A DNA stretch of 64,000 nucleotides from Artemia franciscana (taxonomy: Eukaryota; Arthropoda; Branchiopoda; Anostraca; Artemiidae), in NCBI RefSeq assembly GCF_032884065.1, contig NC_088866.1, positions 58,425,866-58,489,865 of the forward strand, given 5' to 3'. The translations under genes were made by a program, and so were the position numbers. The notes under the pieces are model-generated. The model did no database searches, was not told the DNA's origin, and worked only from the letters and a program-made list of their open reading frames with translations. Below are positions 34,001-45,800 of this stretch, piece after piece. Each line of letters opens with the position of its first letter. Position 1 is the stretch's first letter.

Positions 34001-37000
34001 AATCCCCCACAGTCTCCGGAGAAAGGGCTGCAGGTTATGAACTTTGCCCATTGTTTACGTATAGTATTTGTTATTGGTAAGTATACAGACGTTTTCAGGG
34101 GAATTTTGCTGGTGGGTGGGTGGGGGGATTGGGCTACGTGGGAGGATCTTTCCATGGATGAATTTTTAATAGGGAAAGATAATTTCTTTGAAGGGTGCTC
34201 TGGATATCCGAACATTCTTATAAAAAAAATTAGAAACTACATTTTAAAAATAGCTTTTTTCAACTGAAAGTTTGGAGCAACATTAAAACTTAAAACAAAC
34301 AGAAATTAATACTTATGAAAGGGTTTTCGCCTCGTCAATATCTTGCTGTTTACGTTGAAGTATTTTTAGTAATTTCAAAAAAGCTCTTTATTCTAATCAA
34401 ACGGCCTTTGTGATTCAGGGGTCATTCTTAAAGAATTGGAACAACATTTGAGCTTAGCATAAAGAGCGAGGTATTGACGAGGGGGTTAAACCCCCTCTTG
34501 TTACGTATATGAGGAATTTCTCCCCCTCTTCAGTATCTCGCTCTTTACGCTGAAGTTTGAATTTTGTAAAATAATGGCCGATATGAGCAATAATTTGTTT
34601 GTTTTATTTTCCGGCCAATCTTAGCAGTCAATTTTACCTTAAGCAGCTTCATACCTATGATTTATATGTGATAATAAACCGAAGATAGTGTGTGTGTTCG
34701 GCTTTTGGTTGTCATTAAATATATAAAAAACAAGTTTTTTCCAACTGAAAGCAAGTAATAACATTAAAACTTTAAACGAACATAAATTATAGTGTGTATC
34801 CTTTAAAAATCCTTTCTTTCATTCATTTGAGAATTACTAAACTTGTGACTCTCATTTTTATAAAAAATAGTTTTGACCTCTTTGGCCGTTTTGTTACTTT
34901 GTCTTACAAAACTAGTTCCGCAAATATCGCTAATTTAAGTTAAGCGGAAGAATCTTTCCATGGAGAAATTTCTCGTGGGGGAAGGGAATTTTCCATGGAG
35001 GGGAAGCTAGATTTCCCGACATTATTTGAAAAACGATCAGCAATTAAACAAAAAACAAGTTTTTTCAACTGAAAGTAAGAATCAATATTAAAACTTAAAA
35101 CGAACAGAAAATATTACGTCTATGAGATGGGTTGCCTCTCCTCAGTAGCTCGCTCCTACGCTAAAGTTTCTTTTTTAAATTGAAAAAGAGGCTATTATTC
35201 TAATTAATAGTATTTGTGATTCAGAATTCATTTTGAAACGACTGAAACAAAAATCGAATTTGAGCTGTAATAAGGTTATTATTATTTACAAAAAAGTAAA
35301 GTTAATGTGTATTTTCGTTTTAATTATTCATGCACGGTGAGCTAAATTCAAAACCTACATTAATACAAAACGTTCAGAAATTAAATATAAAAAACAGAAA
35401 TTTGTTAACTGAAAGTAAAGAGCCACATTAAAACTGAGAACGAACAGAAATTATTCCGTATGCGAAAGAGACTGTCCCCTCCTCAACGCCCCGCTCTTTG
35501 CGCTAAAGTATTTATTTTTTTAAGCATAGTTGTGACAAAAAGTCAGACTTTAGCGTAAAGAGCGGGGTGTTGAGGGGGGGGGGGCAGCTTCTTTCATATA
35601 CGGAATAATTTCTGTTCGTTTTCAGTTTTAATGTCGTTCCTTACTTTCAGTTAAAAAATTGTTTTTTTTTATATTTAATGTTAAGAAGACTCCAGCAACT
35701 GTTAATGATTTTTGATTTGGCTCTAAGACTGGTAAACCTTTTCTGTCAGCGAATGAGCTCAATAGATATTTTGACTAGTATCTAAAAAAAAAATTACAGG
35801 AAATTTATCTGTAGGTTTTCTGGACAACTAATAGAATAGATAGTTAGATCTCAGCAAAACTTTGTAAGATGTTTGAACTAGGATTCTAATTTTGCCTCTT
35901 GGAGACATAGGCTTGGTGTAACTTTAACGAGGGAAGAGTTTCTTTTTTCTTGTCATCATGATATCAAAAGTAATGTTTGTTTTATCTCAAAACCATTGTG
36001 ATTTTGACGATCAGACAGTTCGTGGTAACGAACTGTTTGTGGTAACGAACTCAATAGTAACTGAAACTTTAAAAAACAGATTTTTGATACCAATAGTTAC
36101 ATCAAAAGAATTGCATTTTAATGCTGTTTTTAAATATATAAGTTTAATCAAGTTTGATCTTACCCATCAAAAGTTACGAGCCTGAGGAAATTTGCCTTAT
36201 TTAAGAAAATAGGGGGAAACATCCCCTAAATTCATAGAATCTTAACAAAAATCAAATCACCAGATTTAACATATCAGACAACCCTAATGTAGAAGTTTCA
36301 AGCTCCTATCTACGAAAACGTGGAATTTTGTATTTTTGCCGGTTTTTTTTCAGAAGTGATCATAACGACTCATTAGTCCTAGAATATCGGGAGAGGGCTC
36401 GTTATAACGAAAAATTAAATGTTCTAGTGCCCTTTTTATGTGACCCGAAAAATTGGAGGGTACCTAGACCCCCTGCCACGTTCATTTTCCCCAAAGTCAC
36501 CGGAATGAAATTCTGAGATAGCCGTTTTAACCGGCGTAGTAAAAAAAACCTAATAACTATATCTTTGGGGACGACTAACCCACAGTCCCCAGGGGTGGGA
36601 CTTCAAGTCACAAACTTTGACCAGTGTTTACATATGGTAATGGTTATTGGGAAGTGTACAGACGTTTTTACGGGGATCTGTTGGTTGGGGGGTTGAGGAG
36701 AGGATATTACGAGGGGGTATCCTTCCACGGAGGAATTTGTCAAGGGGGAAGAGATTTTTCATCTAGAGGGCACAGGATCTTCTAGCATTATTTAAAAAAA
36801 ACACTTGAAAAAAAAATATGAAAATGTTTTTTCAACTGAAAGTAAGCAGCAACATTAAAACATAAAACGAACAGAAATAATTACGCACATGAGGGGTTCA
36901 CCTCCTCTTAATGCTTCGCTCTTTACTCTAAAGTATTTTTAGTAATTTCAACTATTTATTCTACGGCATTTGCGATTCAGGGTTCATTCACCTTATATAC

Positions 37001-37450
37001 ATAATAAAACATACGAATATAGAACTTCGTCACGTAAGTTAATTGGTAAGTTATTTTTACTATTAAAAACGTTCGTAGAAAATTTAAAGTTCTAGTTGCT
37101 TTTTAAGTAACCAAAAACCTGGAGGGTAACAAGGCCTCCTTATCCGCTCCTTTTTTTTCTCAAAATCGTCCGATCAAAACTATGAGAAACCTATTTAGCC
37201 AAAAAAAAGTTAATATGTAAATTTTGTTTTAATTATTCTTGTGCGGAGAGCCAAAATCAAAACATGTATTAATTCAAAAACGTAATTTAAAAAAAAGTTT
37301 TTTGACTGAAAGTAAGGAGCGACATTAAAACTTAAAACGAACAGAAATTTCTCCGTATTTAAAGGGGGATGTTCCCTCCTCAACGCCCCGCTCTTTTTAT
37401 TTACATCTTTTTACTGTTTAAAAAGTATAGTTGAGAGAGTCAAACTTTGG
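31090..37450. repeat. mosaic of one composite non-coding repeat family
   Basis: Diverged copies of the same long unit lie in both orientations. Landmarks in order are 'agttcgtggtaacgaactg', 'aaatatataagtttcat', 'aaaatttgccttatttt', 'atgtggaattt.gtattttt', 'gttctagtgccctttttaa', a 'ggaggatctttcc' block, 'aactgaaagtaaggagc' and 'aacgaacagaaattatt'. Plus-strand copies: about 33484-34290 and 36018-36900. A minus-strand copy: about 32160-32816. Partial tails: 31240-31410, 34930-35110, 37290-37400. A further copy is at 52812-53700. Frames are short and not conserved between copies, so it looks non-autonomous. Confidence 0.75.
35404..35658. repeat. foldback element, best hairpin of the family
   Basis: The left arm 35404-35510 and right arm 35546-35658 are inverted copies. 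Both contain, from outside inward, 'aactgaaagtaa', 'aacgaacagaaattattccg' and 'cgctctttgcgctaaagt' or its counterpart. The central spacer is about 35 bp. Identity of the arms is perhaps 85% by eye. The core 'ctttagcgtaaagagcg' recurs as single arms or hairpins at 34452-34556, 53669-53746, 53819-53842, 54084-54200 and 54970-55100. Confidence 0.85.
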
Positions 37451-37865
37451 CGTTTTTACATGTCAAAAATACCGTGTTTGTATCTTCATCAGAAAAAAAT
37501 TCTAATTTTTTAATCACATACTGGTATGACCAGTATGTGAAAAAAAAGAAAAAATAAATTAACATGCTAATATTACGCTAGCAAAGACGATAAGCAAAAT
37601 TGTTTTTGTGTTAGTTCTACATTCACTTTTTTGAATTGATATTTGTATTTGTTTGTCCAATCGGAAGAATGCTGTTTTCAGAATAAAAAGTGAAAGCCTG
37701 CGTTACAGAAGACATTGTATTTAATCATTTTGTTTTTCGAATTTGAAAATTGCTTTATTTTTAGCGTTGAAAAACTTTTTATTGTCAGTGAAAGCCATGA
37801 AACTGCATTTTTTTTTCCTTTAATAGTTTATTTTTAGCTGTAAAGTCCTACCTCTAAAATCTATA

Positions 37866-39640
37866 TATATAAAAATAAGTTGTCTGTCTGTCTGTGGATG
37901 GATCAGGTGACGTCACCTGAAAAAACTGGATCAGGTGACGTCAAAACTGAAAAAACTAAAAAAAGGCAAAAACTACAAAAAAAACTAAAAACTAATAAAA
38001 AAAATAAAAAAGCTAAAAAACTAAAAAAACTAAAAAAAGGCAAAAACTACAAAAAAAACTAAAAACTAATAAAAAAGCTAAAAAACTAAAAAAACTAAAA
38101 AAAGGCAAAAACTACAAAAAAAACTAAAAACTAATAAAAAAAAATAAAAAAGCTAAAAAACTAAAAAAATAAAAAAAACTAAAAACTAATAAAAAAAATA
38201 AAAAAAATAAAAAACTAAAAAAACTAAAAAAAGGTAAAAAACTAAAAAAACTAAAAACTAAAAAAAAACTAAAAAAAAAGGAAAAAACTGAAAAATAAGC
38301 TAAAATAAAGGTAAAAACCAATAAAAAACTAAAAAAAACTGAAAAAACTAAAAAAAGGCAAAAACTAAAAAAAAAAATTAAAAACTAATAAAAAAAGTAA
38401 AAAAGCTAAAAAACTAAAAAAACTAAAAAAAACTAAAAAAAGGTAAAAAACTAAAAAAAATAAAAAATAAAAAAAAAAACTAAAAAAAAGGAAATAACTG
38501 AAAAATAAGCTAAAATAAAGGTAAAAACCAATAAAAAACTAAAAAGAAAAAAAGGAAAAAACTAAAAAAAATTTTCATCTAAAAAACTAAAAAAAACTAA
38601 AAAAGGTAAAAACTAAAAGAACTAAAAAAGAAAAAATAAATGACGAAACTCAAAGAGAAAGCGACCAGGACAAAAGGAATGTTCGATTAGCAATCAACAA
38701 AGCACCGGGACACAGGGAGTATAAATGACGACCAGGACATAAGTAAAAAAAAAAAACTATCTATATATATAAAAATAAGTTGTCTGTGGATCTGTGGATC
38801 GTGGATCAGGTGACGTCACCTGAAAAAACTGGATCAGGTGACGTCAAAACTGAAAAAACTAAAAAAAGGCAAAAACTACAAAAAAAACTAAAAACTAATA
38901 AAAAAAATAAAAAAGCTAAAAAACTAAAAAAACTAAAAAAAGGCAAAAACTACAAAAAAAACTAAAAACTAATAAAAAAGCTAAAAAACTAAAAAAACTA
39001 AAAAAAAGGCAAAAACTACAAAAAAAACTAAAAACTAATAAAAAAAATAAAAAAGCTAAAAAACTAAAAAAACTAAAAAAACTAAAAAAAGGTAAAAACT
39101 AAAAAAACTAAAAACTAAAAAAAACTTAAAAAAAGGAAAAAACTGAAAAATAAGCTAAAATAAAGGTAAAAACCAATAAAAAACTAAAAAAAAACTGAAA
39201 AAACTAAAAAAAGGCAAGAACTACAAAAAAACTAAAAACTAATAAAAAAAGTAAAAAAGCTAAAAAACTAAAAAAACTAAAAAAAATAAAAAAAGGTAAA
39301 AAACTAAAAAAAATAAAAAATAAAAAAAAACTAAAAAAAAAAGGAAAAAACTAAAAAAAAATTTCATCTAAAAAACTAAAAAAAACTAAAAAAGGTAAAA
39401 ACTAAAAGAACTAAAAAAGAAAAAAATAAATGACGACACTCAAAGAGAAAGCGACCAGGACAAAAGGAATGTTCGATTAGCAATCAACAAAGCACCGGGA
39501 CACAGGGAGTATAAATGACGACCAGGACATAAGTAAAAAAAAAAATTAACAAAACTAAAAAGAAGGTAAAAACTACAAAAAAACTAAAAAGAAAAAAAAA
39601 CTAAAAACTAATAAAAAAACTAAAAAATCTAAAAATGTCC
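37866..39640 (+). repeat. A-rich minisatellite in two large copies
   Basis: Two head-to-tail blocks (37860-38760 and 38762-39545) start with the Helitron-type 5' end and 'ggatcaggtgacgtcacctg'. They continue with dozens of units of the type 'ggcaaaaactacaaaaaaaa' and end with 'gcgaccaggacaaaaggaat' and 'cgattagcaatcaacaaag'. A third, shorter A-rich stretch follows to 39640. Lysine-rich translations from here are artefacts of the repeat. Confidence 0.9.
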
Positions 39641-40016
39641 CCGACGACCGGGACACAGGGAATATAAATGACGACCGGGACACAGGGACACAACTACAAC
39701 GGGGACACCGGGGGAAACAGGGGGATATAAATGACGACCGGGACAAAAAAACTAAAAAGAAAAAAAAAAACTAAAAACTAATAAAAAAACTAAAAAATCT
39801 AAAAATCTAAATAAGCTAAAAAAGAAAAAAAAAGGAAAAAAATAAAGGAGAAAAACAAAACTAAAAAACGAATGTATATACAGACCGGGACACCGGGATA
39901 CAAATGACGACCGGGACACAGGGAATATAAATGACGACCGGGACACAGGGACACAACTACAACGGGGACACCGGGGGAAACAGGGGGATGTAAATGACGA
40001 CCGGGACACCGGGACA
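39640..40016 (+). repeat. GC-richer minisatellite 'gacgaccgggacacaggga'
   Basis: Several irregular copies of 'aaatgacgaccgggacacag' and 'acaactacaacggggacacc' are interspersed with A-rich units. The last copies run directly into the helicase remnant at 40017. Confidence 0.85.
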
Positions 40017-40218
40017 GGGAATGGTCGATTAGCAATCACCATCAACAAAGCTCAAGGGCAATCATTAGAATCATGAGGTATAGATCTGAATACAGATTGT
40101 TTTCCCATGGACCATTATATGTTGCATGTTCAAGAGTCAGTAAACCTGACAATCTATTTATATGCAAAGACAATGGGACAGCAAAGAATGTTGTATATTC
40201 GCAAGTTTTACGTAGTTA
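40017..40218 (+). pseudogene. Helitron (Pif1-like) helicase C-terminal remnant
   Basis: Only the last part of the Rep/helicase protein used for rolling-circle transposition remains. The first frame gives 'NGRLAITINKAQGQSLES', which is the SF1 helicase motif near the C-terminus. It is followed by TGA (40074-40076) where Cys or Trp would be expected, then 'GIDLNTDCF'. A one-base loss near 40100-40106 shifts to a frame reading '[20 protein letters not shown]' and ending at TAA 40216-40218. Rep and the rest of the helicase are absent, so the element is non-autonomous. Confidence 0.88.
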
Positions 40219-40221
40219 AAA

Positions 40222-40373
<152 letters not shown>

Positions 40374-40463
40374 ATCTATCTATCTATATTCACAGGTGGG
40401 ACATAGGGACACAACTACAATGGCGCGTAACTATTATGGCGCGTAACGACTTACGCGCGCGGG

Positions 40464-40538
40464 GGGGCTTGGGGGGGGCGCGAAGCGCCCCCACCAACTA
40501 GGTGTTGGGGTGGCGCGAAGCGCCACCCCAACAGCTAG
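40464..40538 (+). other. doubled Helitron 3' terminus (two hairpins, two CTAG ends)
   Basis: Two terminus-like structures stand in a row. The first is a G/C hairpin around 'gcgcgaagcgc' (about 40473-40492) followed by CTAG at 40498-40501. The second is the perfect 12-bp hairpin at 40505-40531 followed by CTAG at 40535-40538. Both have the GAA loop. Either could act as the transposition terminator. Confidence 0.75.
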
Positions 40539-40899
40539 TAATCTATAAAAGATAGAAAGGCACATTTTCAAAAATTGATTCTCTACGGTGGGGGAGGAGG
40601 AAGCTCACTAAGCAGTATTGTTGTATCCAAATGAAAATACCTAAGACTGGGAATTGACATAATAAACGGGGAACTTTAGCAGTTCAAGGTTAAGGAGGGT
40701 GGTACATCTGTTGATCAAATGATGATTAAATGAGAAATGCATTCCTGGATCTATTGAATTGGAATGATTCAATCTTTTAACATTAAGTTACAGTAAAATT
40801 TATTACATCAAATACATTTTTTCTGAAGATTTCACGTCGGCTGTAACTGAACTTATTTATAATTACCCAATTTTTTTTTATTTTGTTTGAAAATGTTTC

Positions 40900-41330
40900 T
40901 TTGATTTCTAAGGATCAAGGTTTAAAGCAAATTTTCAAGGAAACAATCGAAATTAAAAAAAAATATATTCAAGAATAAGTCCATAAACAGAGATACAGGT
41001 GAATTTGGATTGAATTCAATTTATGATAATTTACCGAGATCAAATAAAGTAAATCTCATCTCACCTAAGAGCTATGACCTCTGTCCACCTGATATGTCAG
41101 ATAAATCTAATGAACCGGAACAGAAAAGGTCAAAGAGATTTGCTTCCGCTGTTGCACTGAAAAAAATAAGAGCAATAAACTATATGTAATTAGTTTATTA
41201 GGTATAAATTTTGTTTGTTTTTATTGATGTCTTTTAGTTTTACTACTGATGATGAACACTGTACATGTGCTCGAAATATCCAGTTAAAATTTTTACATCT
41301 GTTCACTATCGATTAAAAGGTTTCATCCCT
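40900..41330 (+). pseudogene. Penelope-like element, C-terminal remnant
   Basis: A first frame gives 'FKETIEIKKKYIQE' and a second (40983-41189) gives 'INRDTGEFGLNSIYDNL' and continues to TAA. This pairing resembles the end of the GIY-YIG endonuclease domain in Penelope-like retroelements ('..EI.K....INRD.G..L'). The following 'ctgatgatgaacactgtaca' and 'gctcgaaatatcca' stretch is like their 3' untranslated region. The reverse transcriptase is absent. The family assignment rests on short motifs. Confidence 0.45.
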
Positions 41331-41689
41331 ATTTTGAACTGTTATACTTTCATCATGGAAAGGCAGTGTGGTCTTCGAAGTTATTTACACTGTTATCGCC
41401 AAGAACCTCAGTATACTTTCCGACAGAATAAATAGCTACAGAGTGGCTCAATTCCTGAGTGTTAGGGGAGGGGATGTTTTATCGATTTTTTAAAATAAAG
41501 TGAAAAAGAAGCTGAATACTTCTAACGATTATACTTAAAACATAGGTTATGTACATTATTACAAGGTATTTTCCAAATACTATGGGGCATTGCCTCTCTT
41601 GACGTCAATTGACGTCACCATCACCACATCCATGATTGCTTTCGGTTCTTGACTGTTATTGAGTCTATACACTTTTGAATTTTCGTTTT

Positions 41690-41850
41690 TAATTTATTCA
41701 TCCATTCGGTTATCAATATTAATCAATCAATAAATCTTAATAAATCAATAAATTAATAAATCATATTAAAATTACTTAATAAATTAATCAATATTAATCA
41801 ATAAATCAATAAATTTATTAATTTATTCATCAATGAAATTTCATAAAAAT
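41690..41850. repeat. AT-rich simple repeat ('aatcaataaat')
   Basis: Irregular runs of 'aatcaatattaatcaat', 'aataaatcaataaattaat' and similar. No other function is seen. The flanks 41330-41690 and 41850-42400 contain no recognised feature. Confidence 0.85.
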
Positions 41851-42399
41851 TTCATTTTTAATTTTAGCCATCCATTCGGAAGAGTGTCATTTCCTAAGTT
41901 AAAAGTGAAAGCATATAACTGGGGTTAGATAATTTATTCTGTCTTGTCAACTTTTGTCATCTGTTAGTTTTGTTTGTCATCTTCCCAAATTGCCATTCTA
42001 GCGCTGAAACGCTAGTGAAAGCAATGAATCTTCATTTTTCTACCTTGTATTTCTACTTTTCCGGATTATTACAATATTAAATAAGTAATATAATTGCCTT
42101 GTCATTGAAAATCATAATTCTTACTACGGGATGTCGAACTGTCACTGATAATGCACGTTTTGACTGTCAAGGTCACAGTTTGTAATTTCAGGTTACCAAT
42201 CTGATTGTTTGATCTTTGTTCACCCTGAGCATGTTGTTGGTGGGTTATTTTTCATAAGTTTTACACGGGACGACGATTTTACCAATATCCGATAAGTGAG
42301 GTTACTTAATCACATTTTTGAAATTGGCTTTGCATTTTTTGAGATTGAAAAACATACAGAAAATATTGCGAAAATTGGAAAGTTTGCCGGCACTTTTGT

Positions 42400-42720
42400 C
42401 TTATAGCCACCACACTGAAGATCTTGCATCGCGAACATGAGACAATGACCGGTTTTCATGGTCTTTATACCAGTCAGTATTAGCTTCGGCTCGTTGAGAA
42501 ACTACGTTTTAGCTATATTTTAATTCAATATTTAGTTGGTATTTCGGTTGGGTTTTGGTTAGTTTAGGTTACGTATTTAATATAATGCGGTCTGGGCGGC
42601 CCCCCTTCCATAATTCTTTGTTGTATTTTCCATAGTCTTATTGATAAAATATTTTGTTTTATTTCAATAGCATTAACCAAATTTCACTTCTCGACAGAAC
42701 TTGCTTGTGGTGGCTATAAG
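42400..42720. mobile_element. MITE candidate, 15-bp TIRs
   Basis: CTTATAGCCACCACA at 42400-42414 and its exact reverse complement at 42706-42720 face each other across 291 bp of non-coding sequence. A clear target-site duplication was not found (both sides have 'ggcac' within a few bases, not cleanly placed). The superfamily is unknown. Confidence 0.5.
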
Positions 42721-42881
42721 GCACAATTACCAATTTGCCTTTTTATTAAAGCAAGTTTAGAATGTTCTCTAAGAAAAACATAAACACAACTCTTTTTTGA
42801 GGCTGAACTTCAACCTCATATTTTTGGTTGATCTGAGGATTCTTGTTTTATCTTGTTTAAAAGTTTAGACTGTTTTTTAAG

Positions 42882-45800
42882 AACAAGAGCTAAGAGCTCA
42901 CATGGCACTTGTGACGAGGTCGGAAGAGCCAAGAGCTCATATGGTATGAGCTCTAGTATAATTCTAAGAATCAATAGATTGTTTTAAAAGGAAAATCAGA
43001 GGCTTAGTAACGGTCAGAATTTAAAATATAAGCTCTGAGACACTTTGTCCTTCTAAATATCAAAATTCATTAAGCTCCGATCACCCATTCATACGTTAAA
43101 ATACCTCATTTTTTCTAATTTTTCCTCTCCCTTCAGCTCCCCTGATGGTCCAATCGAGGAAAACGACTTTATCAAGTCAATTTGTGCAGGTCCCTCACAC
43201 GCCTACCAATTTTCATCGTCCTAGCACGTCCAGAAGCACCGAACTCATCAAAGCAATGGACCCCCTAACTCCCCCAAAGAGAGCTGATCCAGTCCGGTCA
43301 CGTCAGTCATGTATCTATGACATTTTCTTAATCTGGTTGGGATTTAAAATAAGAGATCTGAGACACAGAGTCCTTCTAAATATCAAATTTTACCAAGATC
43401 TGGTCACCCGTTCGTAAGTTAAAAATACCTCAGTTTTTCTAATTTTTCCCAATTAACACTCCCCCAAAGGGAGCGGATTCAGTCCAGTTATATCATTCAT
43501 GTCTTTAGGACTTGTGCTTATTCTTCCTACCAAGTTTTATCTCGATATCTCCACTCTAAGTGTTTTCCAAGATTTCCCGTTTCCCCTTCCAACTCCCCCT
43601 AATATCACTGGATACGGTTGGGATTTAAATAGGAGCTCTGAGACACGAGGTCTTTCTAAATATCAGATTTCATTCAGATCTGATCACACATTCTTAAATT
43701 AAAAATACCTCTTTTTTCAATTGTTCAATTCCCTCGAGCCTCCCAGATGGTCGAATCTGGGAAACAACTGTTATCAAGTCAGTTTGTGCAGGGACCTGGC
43801 ACGCCTACCAGTTTTCATCGTCCTAGCACGTCCAGAAGCACCGAATTCGCAACGCACTGGAACCCCCCCCCTCCCTCAAAGAGAGCGGATATGGTCGAGT
43901 TATTTCAATAACGTATCTAGAACATATGCTTATTCTTTCCATCAAGTTTCATTTCGATATCTCCACTCTAAGTGGTTTCTAAGATTTCTGTTTCCTCCCT
44001 CCACCCCTCTATATCCCTGGATGCGATTCAAATTAAAAATGGAACATTTAAGGAATAAGTCTTTCTATATATCGAGTTTCATTAAGTTCCGATCACCCAT
44101 TCTTAAGATAAAGATACCTCAATTTTCACGTTTTCCAAGATTTTCGGTTTCCCACTTCAACTCTCGCCAATATCACCAGTTCAGATCGGGATTTTAAATA
44201 AGAGCTCTGAAGCAAAAGACCCTTCGAGATATCAAAGTTCATTAAGATCTGATCACCTGTTCCTAAGTTAAAAATACCTCATTTTTTCTATTTTTCTGAA
44301 TTACCCCCTCCCAACTCTCCCTAAGAGAGCCAATCTGGTCTAGCTATTTCAATCACTTATCTAAGACTTGTTCTTATTTTCCCGTCAAGTTTCATCCTGA
44401 TCCCTCCACTCCAAGCGTTTTCCAAGATTTCAGGTTTCCCCCTTCAACTCCTCCCAATGTCACCGGATCCGGTCAGGATTTAAAATAAGAGCTCTGAGAC
44501 ATGATGTCCTTATAAATATCAAATTTCATTAAGATCCTATCACCCATTCGTAAGTAAAAATACCTTATTTTTCTAGTTTTTCCGAATTAACTGTCCCCCA
44601 CTCCCCTCCCCAGGTGGTTGAATCGGGGAAATGACCATTCTAATTTAATCTGGTTTGTTCCCTGATACGCCTGCCAAATTTCATCGTCCTAGCTTATCTG
44701 GAAGTGCCGAAACTACCAAAACCGGAACAGACAGACAGACAAATCGACAGACCGACAGAAACTGAATCCAATAATATAAGCGTCCTGTGCTTTTATGCGT
44801 AGTACAGCGTGAAGTGGCATGTTTCGTAGGGAGTAAAAAAAAATTGAGATATTCTACAGGAGAGCGAAACGCTAAAAAATAAAACAATAATAATAATAAT
44901 AAATACTCCTTACGGGTAAAATGAGTATCATTATTATCAGTTGTTAATACCAGGGATGTATTGTAGGCATTTAAGGTATGATAAAAGCGATCTTGATACC
45001 AAGAGCTCCATTTCTTAAGTATTTCTAGATTGCTAAAACTTATTTTGCAAACTTAACTTGTGAGACAAATTTGATAGAAGAGCACGGTTGGATTAGTTAA
45101 TGGAACTGGTTTCTATTTGATTAAGTTGCAAGTCTGAGTTTGACAAAAATGTTAGATAACGCCTATTGAATTACCGTCCCCGGGTTGTGGGTAAGTATTT
45201 AATTCTTTTTATGGCACTTGGTATTAACCAAGTGACATATAGCGATCGCAAATTCTGTCGGTCTTTCTGTCTGTCGGTCTGTCTCTCTGTCCCGGTTTTG
45301 CTACTTCAGGCACTTCCAGGCAAGCTAGGACGATGAAACTTGGCATGTGTATCAGAGACCGGACCAAATTAAATTAGAAATAGTCGTTTTCTCTTTTTGG
45401 CTATCTGGGGTGGGGGGGGTGGGGCCGGTTAATTCGGAAAAAACAGAAAAAAAGAAGTATTTTTAACTTACGAACGGGTGACGGGATCTTAATGAAACTT
45501 GATGTTTGGAAGGATATCGTGTCTGAGAGCTCTTGTTTTCAATCCCGACCACATCCGGTGACATTGGGGGGAGTTGGAGGGGGAACCTAAAATCTTGGAA
45601 AACGCTTAGAGTGGAGGGACGGGGATGAAACTTGGTGGGGAAAATAAGCAAAGGTCCTAGATACGTTATTGACATAACCGGAACGGATCTGCTCTGTTTG
45701 GGGGAGTTGGGGGAGGGTGTGTTAATTCTGAGAAATTAGAAAAAATTAGGTATTTATAACTTACGAAGGAGTGATCGAATCTTAATGAAATTTGAAGTTT

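Noticed and set aside
37880..38965. Lysine-rich frames of about 60 codons (two almost identical)
   Set aside because: They are translations of the A-rich Helitron minisatellite and the identity reflects the repeat, not protein conservation.
43145..44197. Frames of 67-158 codons within the giant inverted repeat
   Set aside because: They are not conserved between tandem units or between arms, which differ by frame-breaking indels.
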